Positions 30,635 to 41,389 of a DNA stretch of 64,000 bases are shown here, piece by piece; position 1 is the first letter of the stretch, and each line of letters starts with the position of its first letter. Source of the stretch: Phlyctochytrium arcticum (lineage: Eukaryota; Chytridiomycota; Chytridiomycetes; Chytridiales; Chytridiaceae); the NCBI GenBank assembly GCA_025602905.1, contig JAHLKI010000012.1:310001-374000 (forward strand). The letters are read 5' to 3'. The notes beneath the pieces were generated by a model. It was not told the DNA's origin. It saw nothing but the letters and a program-made list of their open reading frames with translations, and did no database searches. The translations under genes were made by a program, and so were the position numbers.

Positions 30635-32197
30635 TCAGGATACTACCAGCATAGCCTCAAATTCTTTATCGGAATAGCGATCAACTTTGGTGACGGGTTG
30701 ACCAGTGTACACGCGCTCGACGCAGCGATAGTCGACATCCGGATCCTCCACAAGCCAACAGAGGGTCTGAGCTCCCGATGTATCCAGAAACGAGAGTGAG
30801 TCTGAATCCGAGTCTGATGTTGGGTGGGGAGGCGGAGGTGTGGAGGAAGGGGTGGATATATAGGATGATGGGGGTTCAAGCGGTGGTGGGGGAGGGGTTT
30901 GGGTATGTGGGCGAGTGGGGGAGGGGGAGGAGGGGAGTGGGGTTGTGGGTAAAGAGGAAGGTAACCGGGCAGCACAGGCCAGCGTCAAGAGATCAGATGC
31001 AGCAGTGGCAGCAGCAGAAGAAGAAGTAACAGGTTTGGGCTGTCCTTGACGCATGCGTTTCGCGCGTTTCTTTTCCCGGGCTTTGAGTCGAGTTTTACAA
31101 GCTCTTATGCGCTCACAGCCAGCCTGCCACTCGACTTCTTTGAAGTAAGTACAAGGTCGGTCGTCGGCCGTGTAAGGTGGTCCAATCAAGTCCAAGAGAA
31201 CGACGGTTTCCGATACTGCCGTGAATGCGTGCATGTTGGGGCCGCTGTCGGGGTGGATGAGGAGCAGCGAGTCGGGCTCGGTGGAAGAGATGACTCTGTT
31301 TACGCCAGCAATGGTGGGATGAGCAGCGACTAGCGTGTCTGTCTGATCATCAAAGACTTTGTAGGGGCCTGCCGTACTGTGTCCATTCAGAGTACGACCA
31401 GAGCCATCACTCGATCCATTGGATGCAAATTCATAGGTACGGACGTGCAAATCTCCGCTGACAATTTTGGAGAAGACCGTCATTTGCGGGTGGTCGTGGG
31501 TCGGCATCAGGGTCCCACGCTGCAAGACAAAGGCACAAAGGGTATAGGCGCTTGATTCATGAATCGGGTAGTATTCGACGGGGGATCGGGGGGCCTTGAC
31601 TTGGAGAGTTTCTGGGGTGACTTTTTGCAAGAGTGCCATGAGCCGGGCTACCAGTTGGTCATGCTTGGGATGGCGGCCTGGAAAAGCGGCAAAGACTTGA
31701 TGGGCGAGAGCACCGATTCTTTGTAGTAAAATAGGAGTCTTGTCATAGCTGCTGCTGCTGCCGGCGCTAGCCGCCCGACCTTTGCTCAGGAATTGACCCA
31801 CGGTTGCTGGTTCTGGTAGTGCAACCGGCAAGACCTCTCCTCCCCCAACAACAACAGCAACCTTCTCGGCACTCTTGGCAGCAGCGGTAGCGTCTCCCGA
31901 CTGTGAATTCTTATGGGTATTTTCTGGTTGTTCCGACGACGAAGCCAGCGTTAGCGCAGCCAAGTGGCGTGCAGTGGGTTCGGGAATGGTTGCGGTCCTA
32001 CTAGCAAAGGCTTGCTGGTGGTGATGGTAAGCAGGCCGGCCTTGGTCTTTGTGGTGGTTTTTTTGGTTGTTGTGGTGCGGGAGTAGCTGGAGGTGGTGGT
32101 AGTGGGATTGCGAGGATTTGTCCAAGGAATGGTTGACACTTTTTGGAGACTGAAAAAGCCGCCGTGGAGGGCGTGGAGCGCGAGCGGTCTTCATCAA
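30635..32197 (-). CDS. ADO: Thiol dioxygenase of the ADO/plant cysteine oxidase family
   Basis: The family adds dioxygen to free thiols (cysteamine) or to N-terminal cysteine of proteins, which makes oxygen-dependent N-degrons. The frame is 520 residues. The cupin metal site is His234 and His236 (MPTHDHPQM) plus His323 (GPNMHAF). The family block LLDLIGPPYTADDRPCTYF follows. Between that block and the usual C-terminal segment (QTLCWLVEDPD) lies an insertion of about 110 residues, first Lys/Arg-rich and then Pro/Ser/Thr low complexity. The first ~150 residues are His/Gln/Ser/Ala-rich. The start at 32197 is uncertain: a spliced upstream exon in another frame (32463-32000) could supply the real N-terminus. 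Confidence 0.85.
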   Translation of the reverse strand: MMKTARAPRPPRRLFQSPKSVNHSLDKSSQSHYHHLQLLPHHNNQKNHHKDQGRPAYHHHQQAFASRTATIPEPTARHLAALTLASSSEQPENTHKNSQSGDATAAAKSAEKVAVVVGGGEVLPVALPEPATVGQFLSKGRAASAGSSSSYDKTPILLQRIGALAHQVFAAFPGRHPKHDQLVARLMALLQKVTPETLQVKAPRSPVEYYPIHESSAYTLCAFVLQRGTLMPTHDHPQMTVFSKIVSGDLHVRTYEFASNGSSDGSGRTLNGHSTAGPYKVFDDQTDTLVAAHPTIAGVNRVISSTEPDSLLLIHPDSGPNMHAFTAVSETVVLLDLIGPPYTADDRPCTYFKEVEWQAGCERIRACKTRLKAREKKRAKRMRQGQPKPVTSSSAAATAASDLLTLACAARLPSSLPTTPLPSSPSPTRPHTQTPPPPPLEPPSSYISTPSSTPPPPHPTSDSDSDSLSFLDTSGAQTLCWLVEDPDVDYRCVERVYTGQPVTKVDRYSDKEFEAMLVVS

Positions 32198-32463
32198 TTC
32201 TGTGCTGAATCTCTGCTAGAATCTCTGCAATCTTCCGAAAAAATAGAAGCCCAATGGCTTCTTGCCCAGAAAAATCGTCAATGTATTCTCCGTCGATGGT
32301 CGGCCGTCGACATCCAGCAACCCTTTCTTCCAACCAACGCCGGCTATAGCTAGGAACCTCTGCCCACCAAAATCAATAAGTCCCCTCGAGTCCTGCGAGT
32401 CTTCTGAAAGAGTGCCCACAATGTGAAGCATGTTTTGGACCGGGGATATCTGGCCGTCCATCT
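32000..32463 (-). other. Open frames upstream of the ADO start, possible spliced N-terminus
   Basis: Two overlapping minus-strand frames look coding: one starting MDGQISPVQNMLHIVGTL at 32461 and one holding EYIDDFSGQEAIGLLFFRK and IAEILAEIQHRIDEDRSRS (about 32330-32190). They are one base out of register with each other and no intron of normal size reconciles them. They may be the true 5' part of the dioxygenase gene, or a frameshifted small gene. Confidence 0.3.
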
Positions 32464-32819
32464 TTTTTATATCGCCAAAACAACTTTTTGGCTGACTCTG
32501 GCAAGAACCGACATGACTGTGCGAGACTCATTCGCCGTCATATTCCGGTATTCCGTCGGAGCCGGGGGCACGTGACTTTCCGGGATTGGTTGAAAGACTC
32601 TGTGGGAAGATTCATGATAACTCAGGGGATGTTCTTATCAGAGACGACGGAAAGACAAAAATCAAAGGGGAAAGTAAGTAAAGAACGTGAGAAATCAAGA
32701 GCGGACGGGAAAAACGTCCCAAAGTCCGTCCATTAGGCCGAAGAAATTTAATGGCGTATGAGGCTTGCTTTGCTATGCGAGGCTGTCGCAGTGCGGTGGG
32801 AAGCATCGTATCGTGTGTG

Positions 32820-33952
32820 TTAGGCGTCGTAGGAGTCAGCCATCTCACCGCGGATGAAGATGGCGATGTCGTTGAGATTATCGGCCACAGTGAGGGGTGG
32901 ATGGAGGGGGCTGAGTGGATTGTGTCCTTCATAGCCGAGGGCTCATAAATGGCATTGTTGATGAGGAACCCGGCATGTTGCATTTGAAGGGAGACCAGTA
33001 TCTGCGTGCAAAAGATTTCTTTTTTATTCAGACGAACATGGTGCTTGAAAAAGTTGTCCATCTCGCGTTTAGAAAGAAATTCACAAGGTACATGTTAAAC
33101 AAACATAAACTCCGAATTTGACAGCTTCTAGCTGTACTGTGTGGGCGATATGTTTGCCCTCGTCGCCGCCAGGGACTTCCCATGAGACAAAGGCTACAGT
33201 GACGGCCACTACCATCCCCTCCATCAACTGTGCTTCCAGGTCGTACGGGGTGAGAAACTCGCCCTCAAGGCCCTGTACGGGCGGAAAAATTGGCGCCACA
33301 TTTGCTTTGTGCCAGAGACCAAGTGGGTCAGGGAAGTCCATGGCCGGGTTGGGGTGCGCGGTGGGGACAGCCGTGGACTGAATGAAGGACTTTTTGACCG
33401 GAATGTAGTGGGTTCCTGTGGTGGTCCCCTTCACAAACGGCAGGATTTTCTCGTTCTTGGCCTTGCCCAGGGGGCACGTATCCATCATCCGTTGCAGGGC
33501 CTTCGTCATGTGCTCCCAATCAGGATGGATCTCATCCTCTAGCCAGTCGCTGAGGCATAATGAGAATTTGACGCCTTGCGGAAAGAGTTTGGAATTGTCC
33601 TCCCGCCAATCCCCGTACACAGATGCCTTCGTATAGTTGGTCAGCTCCCCCAGAAATGTCGCCACATACAGCGGGCTGCCCAAGGCTGCTGCTTGCCTCT
33701 CGGCTCACTACCCAGTTAGCGCCCTTCAGAAGTCCCGGTGGCCCATGTAATTGGGTAGGTTGATCAGTTTTTGCCTGAAGATTGCTGTCTTGGTGCGGGT
33801 GTTTTGTAAGCCATGAATGGCATAAATGTGGAGGTGATGCTTTCAGTTAATATCCAATATAACATGGGTAGTATAAAGGATTGATTTGAATACTTACGTT
33901 TTTCGGCTTTTTCCAGGCCATGCAGTGTCTATACAGAGTCGCTCTCGGACAT
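32820..33952 (-). pseudogene. Broken gene of an unrecognised family
   Basis: Reading down the minus strand from the ATG at 33952 gives MSESDSV, a TAG stop, then TLHGLEKAEK. After a GTAAGT...AAAG intron comes HHLHIYAIHGLQNTRTKT and IFRQKLINLPNYMGHRDF. A frame change gives LKGANWVVSREASSSLG, and another gives SPLYVATFLGELTNYTKASV. It then stays open for ~190 codons (HPDWEHMTKALQRMMDTCPL; AHTVQLEAVKFG) before shifting again to YWSPFKCNMPGSSSTM and finally TVADNLNDIAIFIRGEMADS before TAA at 32820. At least one nonsense codon and two or three shifts not explained by introns suggest a pseudogene. I do not recognise the family. Confidence 0.5.
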
Positions 33953-34109
33953 GATGAGGAGAGACGGAAGTGCCGGGTGTTCCTCTTCGACGGAGGAAGC
34001 CACGCATTGGAGCGAATGCTTCAATTTTCAGGTCGATACAAATTCGTTGCAATGGACAATTTACCAAAAGTTAAAATTTGCCAGCGACGCGCTTTCTCTG
34101 CCGCAGCCA
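33953..34109. other. Spacer between the broken gene and module A
   Basis: A short interval without a gene; it passes directly into the first duplicated block. Confidence 0.4.
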
Positions 34110-34800
34110 TCCTCCGATACTTTCCGATTTCCGATAAATTCCGACTGCGGAGATTTTACAACTCCGCTAGCCCAGCTGGGCCATACGAGCACTCACCGTG
34201 ACGTAGTCATCTATTCCATTTTGAGTCGTTGGGCATCCCAATTAGTGACTTCAGCAACCAAAAAGAGTATGCCAGCTGAGTCCCCGTGTATGCCAGGTAC
34301 GCGTAAATGCCAAAATGTTCACCGCAGTTTCGACATGCATTTCGACGGCCAGGGACATCCACATACGCTCTGGATACCCGACGTGGCCAGAAACGAATTC
34401 CTGGGACGATTTTGGTATAGTAGTTCCTTTTCTTGATAATTTTTGAATGACTGTGGGCTGCCAGTGAATGGTTTTTACGTCTGCATGAGATTGACCCCGT
34501 GGGAGAAGAGCGTATTTGGGGGGCCAGGAACATGCACATAAGCTCTGAACGCCGGTCGTATAGTAGATTCTTTTCTGGATCATGTTTGAATGACTGTGGG
34601 CTCTCAATGAGAAAACCCCCGTGGAAGATCGACGGCCTGGGACATACACTTACGCTCTGGACATACTTCATGGCCAGAAACGGATTCCTTGGACGATTCT
34701 GGTCTAACAGGTTCCTTTCTTGGTAATATTTGAATCACTGTAGGCTGCCAATGCATGGGTTTTATGTTTTACGGAGATAAACTCCGTGGGAGAAACTCTC
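34110..34800 (+). repeat. Array A of the ~150-bp repeat, with its leading block
   Basis: The leading block (34110-34210, with GACTGCGGAGATTTTA and ACTCCGC...GCCC) recurs at 41390-41490 and, inverted, at 54960-55060. It is followed by about three degenerate tandem units marked by GAATGACTGTGGGCT or a variant at about 34443, 34586 and 34730 (spacing 143-147 bp). Each unit also has a version of GGCCAGGGACATxCACATACGC, CCCCGTGGGAGAAG and CGATTxTGGTATAxTAG. No protein is encoded. Confidence 0.85.
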
Positions 34801-36290
34801 AGACACACCGCGCGTCTAGTCTATACACATCCTACACAGAAAATGTACAGCTATATCCTACAGCTAATGCCAATGCGTGCGATTACAGTACATTGCCAAT
34901 CTCTTTCCCATGCAGCTCGTGTAATAGTGAATGAGGTCCTCCAATCACCCGTTTGACTGAGTTGAGAGACAGGCGGCCAGGGATATGCACATACGGCATG
35001 GATACCCGAATTTGCCTGAAATAGACTCCTTGCAAGATTCTGGTACAGTAATTTCCTTGCTGGATCATTTCTGAATCACTGTAACCCCCTGGTGAATAGG
35101 TTCTAGCTCTCCCAGAGCCAGACCGCGTGGGAGAAACAGCCTCAGAGACGCCGCGCGTGTGGTCCATGTACATTTTACACAAGAAAATGCACTGCTATAT
35201 ACAACAGACGATGCCAATTTGCCCAGTGACAGTACATTACGAATCTCTTCACCGCGCAGCTCGCGCTATAAATGAAACCGTATGCCTGGGTTGGAAAAAA
35301 TGGCCGCGCTCTAACCACTCATGTGTATAAGCAGCCAGAAAATGACCTGTCACTTGTAGAGCGCAGTAGAGCTTAGCATAGCCCCAGACCTTGTATTGTA
35401 ACCTTGGACTTCTAATAAACCACTTGTGACAAGACTCTGTGTGAATGAGCGACGTGAGGTGTTCATCTATCCATCCATCGGATTCAGTATCACGTTAGCC
35501 ACGTCTACGTCAAGTTTCATCTTCTCCAAAAGAGGCAGAAAAGTGGGTCCTCACGGTCTTTTGACTAGCCGGGTAGCACTTGAACACTTGGAAGGGTCCG
35601 AGACGGAAAACGAAATCAATGATCCAGAGTCACCGGCACCATTACTTGCTGCATATCTTTGCCGGGGGTTGGGACAAAGCCGTATACGTGCACTCAGAAG
35701 CTGCCTGGCATGAATATAAACTCTATGGTGAATGAGGCCCTCCAATGAACCGTCTGCTTGGGTTGGGAAGAATGACCACCCAAAGAGGAGCTCTAATCAC
35801 ATCTACGTTATGTTTCATCTTTTCCAAAGAGACAGCCTAGAAAATGAGGTCCTCACAATCTTTTCAGAAGCCGGGTAGCGCTTGAACACTTGTATAGTCT
35901 GAAACGAAGAAACGACACCAATCCTCCACACCGACATCAGTGCTTTCTAGGCATATTCGATTCAGATTTAGACAAAGCCGTTAACTTGGACTCGGTAGCT
36001 GCCTGGCATGAAAATTTGCTGTTATGACCCGCATTTGAGCGTTAGAAAAAGATGACTGGTATGTACGAAACTGGGAAGTTGGAAGAAGTACTATGTCTTT
36101 GAACTTTATTCACTAGTGAGTGTGCTACTACTCGAATCCAAAGTCACAACCCAAGAAGTAGGAAGTAATGGCTAAGCGGCAACTGACATGTGTCAGTTGG
36201 TAGTCTGTCTCAAACCATTCTCCACAAAAGCCCAATTCCATCCCGACGATATGTATCCAGAAACATCTCAACTTTTGTCCCGCATTTTGC
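34801..36290 (+). repeat. Module A spacer repeats leading to the BTB copy
   Basis: A weaker repeat unit at about 34900-35160 is followed by two tandem copies of another unit at 35215-35725 and 35730-36030. Their shared landmarks are TGGGTTGGAA(G)AATGxCC, CACGTCTACGT, AGCCGGGTAGC, and GCTGCCTGGCATGAATAT. The same unit appears at 42200-42560 and inverted at 54040-54300; its end also recurs at 52560-52620. No open frame is conserved between copies. Confidence 0.8.
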
Positions 36291-36293
36291 AAC

Positions 36294-37313
36294 ATGTTGG
36301 AACTTGATCCGAAATCTCCGTGGGAAGATAAAAAAAAACTATACTCAAGAAATTCCGCCGCACAGGGGACTCGAAGCTTGATAAAGACTTACTGGGTGAA
36401 GACTTGTCCGACGTCGTCATCGAGGTTTACCCTGATGCAGATGCGACTGACATGGAAGCTAGTAAGGGACCGAATACCGACAAGATTGCCGCTGCACGTA
36501 TACCAGTACACTCTATGATCCTGGCAAGCCGCAGCAAATATTTTCACACCCTTTTCACGAATGGTATGGCTCAAAGTAGGATCCCGGAATAGGACCAAGT
36601 TGATAATGGCACCGGGACCAAAGAAAATCTGCCATTATATCGACGGCCAATCCAAGTCAAAATCAAAGGCTACCCCGTGCGCATTGTGCGTTATTTAATT
36701 GGACACCTTTACCACGAAGATACTGAAACCGGAACAATGCCTGTGAAATTCTGGGAACAAGCACTTGACGTCGCGGACGAGTTTGGCGTCTTGTCTTTTT
36801 TTGACAAAGTGTCCATAATTTTGCTGGTGTGGCTATATTCTTACCAAGCGAAACATGAGGAAAAGGTAAAGGTCTCTATTTTACTTCAGATAGGTATGCA
36901 CCATTTCGCAAAGAGTAAAAGTGTTGGTATCAAAACTCATATTATATCTCCGTCTGTCCAGCATACAAATTTTCCAAAGAAACAAGCGAGATTCTCAGAA
37001 AAGGGTGTATCTCATATTGCACGGAAAACTACCATACACTGTCCAAAGAAACAGAATTCGAAAATTTCATCAAGGATCATGCATGCCGAGATCTGCTTGT
37101 CCAATTGGCTTTACTCAAGAAGGATCCGTAACAACGTAATTGATGGCCAAGGTAAAATTTATTTCGCATACTTTGGCTTTGAGTCTATAATGACTGCCGG
37201 ATTTCAGGTACACATTCGCGGAAGGCTGCAAGGGCAATGACACAATTTTCTCGGTCTGGATTCTATCACATGGAGGGTTAAGTGTACTTGCAGGTTATGG
37301 CATATGTAGGTAG
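36294..37313 (+). pseudogene. BTB/POZ pseudogene 1 (module A)
   Basis: A copy of the BTB gene at 52877-53860 with the same three-exon layout. The start MLELDPKSPWEDKK is followed by a frameshift at or near an A-run (36318-36336). The BTB core then reads on (LLGEDLSDVVIEVYPDADAT, IAAARIPVHSMILASRSKYF, HTLFTNGMAQS) to an in-frame TAG at 36590. After that it stays open through VRYLIGHLYH, DVADEFGVLSFFDKVSI. Splice sites of both introns are kept (exon 2 begins after CCAG at about 36961; exon 3 at 37208, YTFAEGCKGNDTIFSVWILS). One shift plus one nonsense codon make it non-functional. Confidence 0.85.
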
Positions 37314-37612
37314 GCAGGTGCGGATCTTTTTCATAGAGCGACAGGTTGCGTTGATTTGGATTAGCGTGGGCAAGATGTGTTCGGGCTAAATGCCTACGTG
37401 CGCAAGGATGTGTTCTGGTTTGGAACATCGCGTGCGCGTACTGCGCAGGGTTCATCTTGACCTAGTCGTAACTCCATCAAAAGATTCTTCCATTTCCATG
37501 TGTTAAACTTCCTCTTCGTATTTGTTCATATTATACAAAATTTATATCTTCTGAGGACGTGAGGGCACTCCAACTTCTCAGCTTGAAGTCCAACACGCCG
37601 AGGATTCCAATT

Positions 37613-38469
37613 ACTCCCCTTGAAACCAGACTGAGAGAGTGATTCCATCGACTTGTGTTGAAGAAATCTTACCTTGACCATCATCTACAATGATTACCTA
37701 TTTCTTATTGAGCATAGCCATTGCAAGAAGCAGATCTCGACATCCATGCTCAGTCAGGAAATCTGTGAATTTGGCCTCTTTGAACAGGATATAGTAGATT
37801 TCTCTGCAATACGATATGCACCCTCTTCTGAGAATCTCGCTGGTTTCTGTCGAAAATTTGTATGCTGGAAAAGGGCAGACAGAATATGAGTTATGACACC
37901 TATTAAGGTCATTGCTTGGATGATGCGACATACCAATCTGAAGTAGAGAAATCAAACTCTCCGGATTCCTGGAGTTCACCGGAGATTTCACCAGATATGT
38001 CGCCAGCAGAGTAATGGAAACATCGTCAAAAAGAGATAAGACCCCAAACTCATCCGTGATGTGAAGTACTTGTTCCAAGTCTTCCAAACTTGATAGGTTC
38101 TGCTGCGCACAACTAAGCTGGCTGTTGTAGAGGTGCCCAATAAAGTAATGTACAACGGGCAAGGGGTAGCCTCTGATTTTGATCAGCGTCTTCTCTCTGA
38201 GCCATACCATTTGTGAAGAACCATTTGTGAAGAATGCGTGAAAGTATTTGCTATTGTTCGCCAGGATGGCGGGATGCGTGCAGCGGCAATTTCGGCGGCG
38301 TTGAGGTTCTCATTGGCTTCCATTTTAGTCGCATCCGCATCGTGGTATACCTCGATCACGACGTCGGACAAGTCTTCCTGCAACATTTGCCCATCAGAAT
38401 ACGAGTGAAATTCTTTCGTCATCTATCGATACGCTCTTCCTTGCTAATCCCCGGATCAAAAGACGACAT
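37613..38469 (-). pseudogene. BTB/POZ pseudogene 2 (module A, inverted)
   Basis: A minus-strand relative of the BTB gene. The start MSSFDPGISKEERIDR runs into a stop; the next frame gives LQEDLSDVVIEVYHDADAT and AEIAAARIP. A shift at about 38210-38260 breaks the following segment. The next frame gives IRGYPLPVVHYFIGHLYNSQ, ITDEFGVLSLFDDVSITLL, and, after the intron, YKFSTETSEILRRGCISYC and HGCRDLLLAMAMLNKK. It is the most diverged copy and the only inverted BTB copy, tail to tail with pseudogene 1, with about 300 bp between them. Confidence 0.8.
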
Positions 38470-38689
38470 TTTGCAACACGCCAGATACAAGGGCCGGAAG
38501 AATATTGGCGGACATGAAGGCGGGGACATTGCGGAGAATGGCATCCACGGCAAGCCCATCAACTGACACCTGTCAATTGCCCATTACCCTAAGCCACTTT
38601 CCAGTTTACCGGGTTCTTACTGTAGATCCCGACTCCCGACTCCCGAGTAGTATTACGTTCGTTCGGCGTGATGCTAAATCCCCAGGGCA

Positions 38690-39135
38690 AAGAAGATTGA
38701 CCACGGCTCAGACAGCTCTCCTCCCAACAAGTGCGATTTGACAGGTGGCAAGTTACTTACAGCCTCTTCATACCGCAGGGGCTTACCTATATTGTCTATG
38801 ACTTCTGCCATGGCGTTTGCCGTACACTCACCAGAATTGCTGGCCACTTCAATCCTACACTTGTTCCCACGCGATTTTTTCCGCGTTTCCATGGGTACTC
38901 TTCACAATCACCATTGGCATTGCCGATACTTATACACATTCAGTCCCATTCCTCAGATTCTTTTTATGAATTTCCAACGAGGTTCGACAAACATGTACCG
39001 TAAGGCGGTGGGGAATAGGGTCTAAACACTGACTCGGGGCAGAACAACTTGCCAGACTACCGGGACAACTCCACTGGCTCTCCCAGACATGTCCTCCACG
39101 CTCTCATCCTCTGCACGATCATCAGTGGTAAATTG
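38690..39135 (+). repeat. Module A spacer unit, shared with 44.2-44.6 kb
   Basis: Landmarks found in both copies are GGCGTTTxCC, ATTGCTGGCCAC, CCCACGC(G/A)ATTT, AAGGCGGTGGGxxATA, TGACTCGGGGCA or a variant, and CTGGCTCTCCC(C)AGACATGTCCTC. The second copy is at 44185-44585, with similar internal order. No open frame is conserved. Confidence 0.75.
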
Positions 39136-39304
39136 GACAGATTATCGATCCTGGACAATTTGCTATCGGAAACATCCACAACCGGAAAACGACACTGTTG
39201 AGAGTAGGGAGAGAATGTCCCATGCTCTTGGTAAAAAAATCTCCAATCTTCACTTGGTAATGGTGAAAGCTTGGCCAGTTGCCAAATTCTTGTTCCCCAT
39301 AGTC

Positions 39305-39530
39305 TTCCAAAATTTTGGGTTGGAAGCAAAATGAAGATAGGCAGGCCGAGTCGCGGCCGACGCGGTCGATGTAAGAAAAATGTTTTCAGATAACCCTCTT
39401 GGGGTGTAATGAAGCCTTGATGTAAACGTTTTGGGCCCAAAACGGGTAGCTAGGAACCTGTTTTGGGACTAAATATCCAGAATAGAGGGGCATACCAGAT
39501 TTAGTTCCTTCGCGGACACCGGGTGTGAGT
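39305..39530 (+). repeat. Repeat flanking the EF-Ts copy of module A (left)
   Basis: Landmarks are GGTTGGAAGCAAAATGAAG, TTTCAGATAACCCTCTTG, CAAAACGGGTAG, TTTTGGGAC(T/G)AAAT and GAGGGGCATA. The same unit lies at 41190-41370 (direct), so it brackets the EF-Ts and TMEM135 remnants. Shorter copies are at 44590-44700 and 46095-46200, bracketing the EF-Ts copy of module B. An inverted copy is at 52200-52400. Confidence 0.8.
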
Positions 39531-39676
39531 GAGTGCCGACGCGTTTCATCGCAAAGGCCGGTTTGGTGGCTACGCCACCGGCGCGTCGCAACATTTTGAC
39601 AGCTCCGACAACTGTAAGTTTTGACATTCTGCAATGGTGAAGACCTTGGCGAGCAAGTTTTTCGATATCCAACAAC

Positions 39677-40837
39677 ATGGCGATCATTACCCGCTTTCCC
39701 TCAGCATTGCTATTGCGTAACAGCACCCGTCTGCGTTCAGTCCACTGGGCAATTTCTCGTCCCGCAATTGCCACCATCCTACGAACATTCACCACTACCC
39801 TCCCCACCCGTGCTTCCGCCGCGACCATGATCGCCAAGCTCCGCAAAGAAACCCAATGCAGTATCAGCAAAGCCTGTGGGGCCTTATTCGTCTCAGAATT
39901 AGCAGGAGATGCATCTTACGAGGAAACCTTGGAATAGTTAGAATGGGACGCGGCGACGGCGGGGGCCAAGAAGGCAGCCAAGTTGGGTAGCCGAGTAGCT
40001 GCCGAAGGCCTATTGGGTCCGTGCCAGAGTGGGAACAACGCAGCGTTGGTGGAATTCAACTCGGAGACGGATTTTGTTGCGCGGAGTAAAGAGTTTGTGG
40101 ATTTGGTCCAAGGGACGGCGTTTACCGCCAGTGTGATGGGACAGGATGTCGTTGAAGACACGCCGGGTTACTTCACCGCCCTGTCAGCGATTGAAATCAA
40201 TTCACTGCTGGAATGTTCCCTTATGCCCGACCCCGCGGCCCCAGAGCTCCCGGCCGCTGGCCTCCACGGAAAGACGGTCAAAGAGTCCATCCTGGAAGCG
40301 ATCGGAAAGCTGGGCGAGAACATCAGGATGCCACGAGCCCTCGTGACAAATGCACCCCTCGAAGACTTTGAAGACTCGTTTCTTTTTGCTGGAGGTTACG
40401 TGCACTCTGCCGACAGTACTTTACCGAGCGGCGTAGGCCGCCTGGGCAGTCTGGTCGTCCTGAGGAGGGCATTCGTGGAAGAAGGCGAGAAATTTACGGA
40501 ATCCGAACGGGCCGAATTCACTTCTTTAGCCAAAAAGCTTGCCCAGCACAATCCGAGCTTTTCCCCCGACTTCATTAACGACCGCGACCTCGACTTCTGT
40601 ATCAAAAAAGAATTTTTTTACTACATTCCATGCAACGAAGGCGAATCTGAAGATGAATTTAGAGTCGGGTCGTCCTAGACCGTCAGCCATTTTTGTTTGG
40701 TGGTGGGTCCGTCGAGAGCATTTTGGAAGAACATGGGGTTGAAGTGTTCGATTTTGCACGGTGGGAATGTGGGGAAGAGATTGAGAAGGAGGGAGTATGA
40801 CTTTGCAAAGGACGTTTCCAAGCAAGCTGACCTTTGA
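39677..40837 (+). pseudogene. Mitochondrial EF-Ts pseudogene (module A)
   Basis: This copy aligns along its whole length with the intact EF-Ts at 48209. The N-terminus and UBA-like part read IAKLRKETQCSISKACGAL. An in-frame TAG at 39935-39937 replaces the Trp of ALEWLEKDA (TGG to TAG). The frame then continues in register (VEFNSETDFVARSKEFVDL, KTVKESILEAIGKLGENI, FAGGYVHSADSTLPSGVGRL). A two-base deletion at about 40660 breaks DEFRDRVV, and the C-terminus is out of frame. Its 3' flank also matches that of the intact gene (GTTAGAGTATTCATTTG...TTCATCAGCT), so the duplication included non-coding DNA. Confidence 0.92.
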
Positions 40838-40924
40838 AAAGAACTAGTAATTAGTGATTGTTGTGAGGTTAGAGTATTCATTTGTATTTAGTTCATCAGC
40901 TAGGTGTAGTTTGTAGCTATATTA

Positions 40925-41165
40925 GCTTTCCTGTATCATTTACTCCGTCGAAAGAACCACGGGAGTCTGGTTTTTGGTTTTGATGACCGGGGTTTGGCGC
41001 CCGCAGGATTCTTTTTAATACCCGATTCACCCTATAATGGGTGAACCGACACTGGCGACAGTCGCCACCTATCGCAACCGCATATCCCGAAAAGTACGCT
41101 TTGAGCGCCGAAATCAACAAGGACACTGACGAAGCAACCAGCGTTATGGTGGTTTGCCTTGGGTA
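40925..41165 (-). pseudogene. Inverted fragment of the TMEM135-like gene
   Basis: On the minus strand this segment encodes LISALKAYFSGYAVA, identical to a stretch of the intact TMEM135-like gene at about 50321-50365. Flanking DNA also matches: ACGCTGGTTGCTTCG upstream of it and AAGAATCCTGCGG and CCGTGGTTCTTTC downstream. About 80-100 bp of coding sequence present in the intact gene is missing on either side, so this is a rearranged scrap. It lies just after the EF-Ts pseudogene, as the intact TMEM135 gene follows the intact EF-Ts gene, but in the opposite orientation. Confidence 0.88.
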
Positions 41166-41189
41166 TCGTTGTGGTTTCCGATATTATTT

Positions 41190-41380
41190 TGGTTGGAAGC
41201 AAAATGAAGTCGAGGGCCAGTCAATGTAGCAAAATGTTTCAGATAACCCTCTTGTGATGTAATTAGGCCTCAATATGAACATTCTGAGCCCAAAATGGGT
41301 AGACAGTAACCTATTTTGGGACGAAATGCCTGAAAAAGAGGGGCATATCAGAATCATTTTGTTCGACTGGCAATTGGCAA
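41190..41380 (+). repeat. Repeat flanking the EF-Ts copy of module A (right)
   Basis: This direct copy of the 39305-39530 unit (TTGGTTGGAAGCAAAATGAA; TTTCAGATAACCCTCTTG; GACGAAATGCCTGAAAAAGA) closes module A. Confidence 0.8.
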
Positions 41381-41389
41381 TTCGACCCG

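Noticed and set aside
34207..34671. Open frames inside the 150-bp repeats (both strands)
   Set aside because: The frames are not conserved between arrays A, B and C and are interrupted in each, so the repeats are treated as non-coding.
39057..39440. A 127-residue minus-strand open frame in the module A spacer
   Set aside because: The corresponding frame is not open in the sister spacer of module B, and it runs across a repeat boundary.
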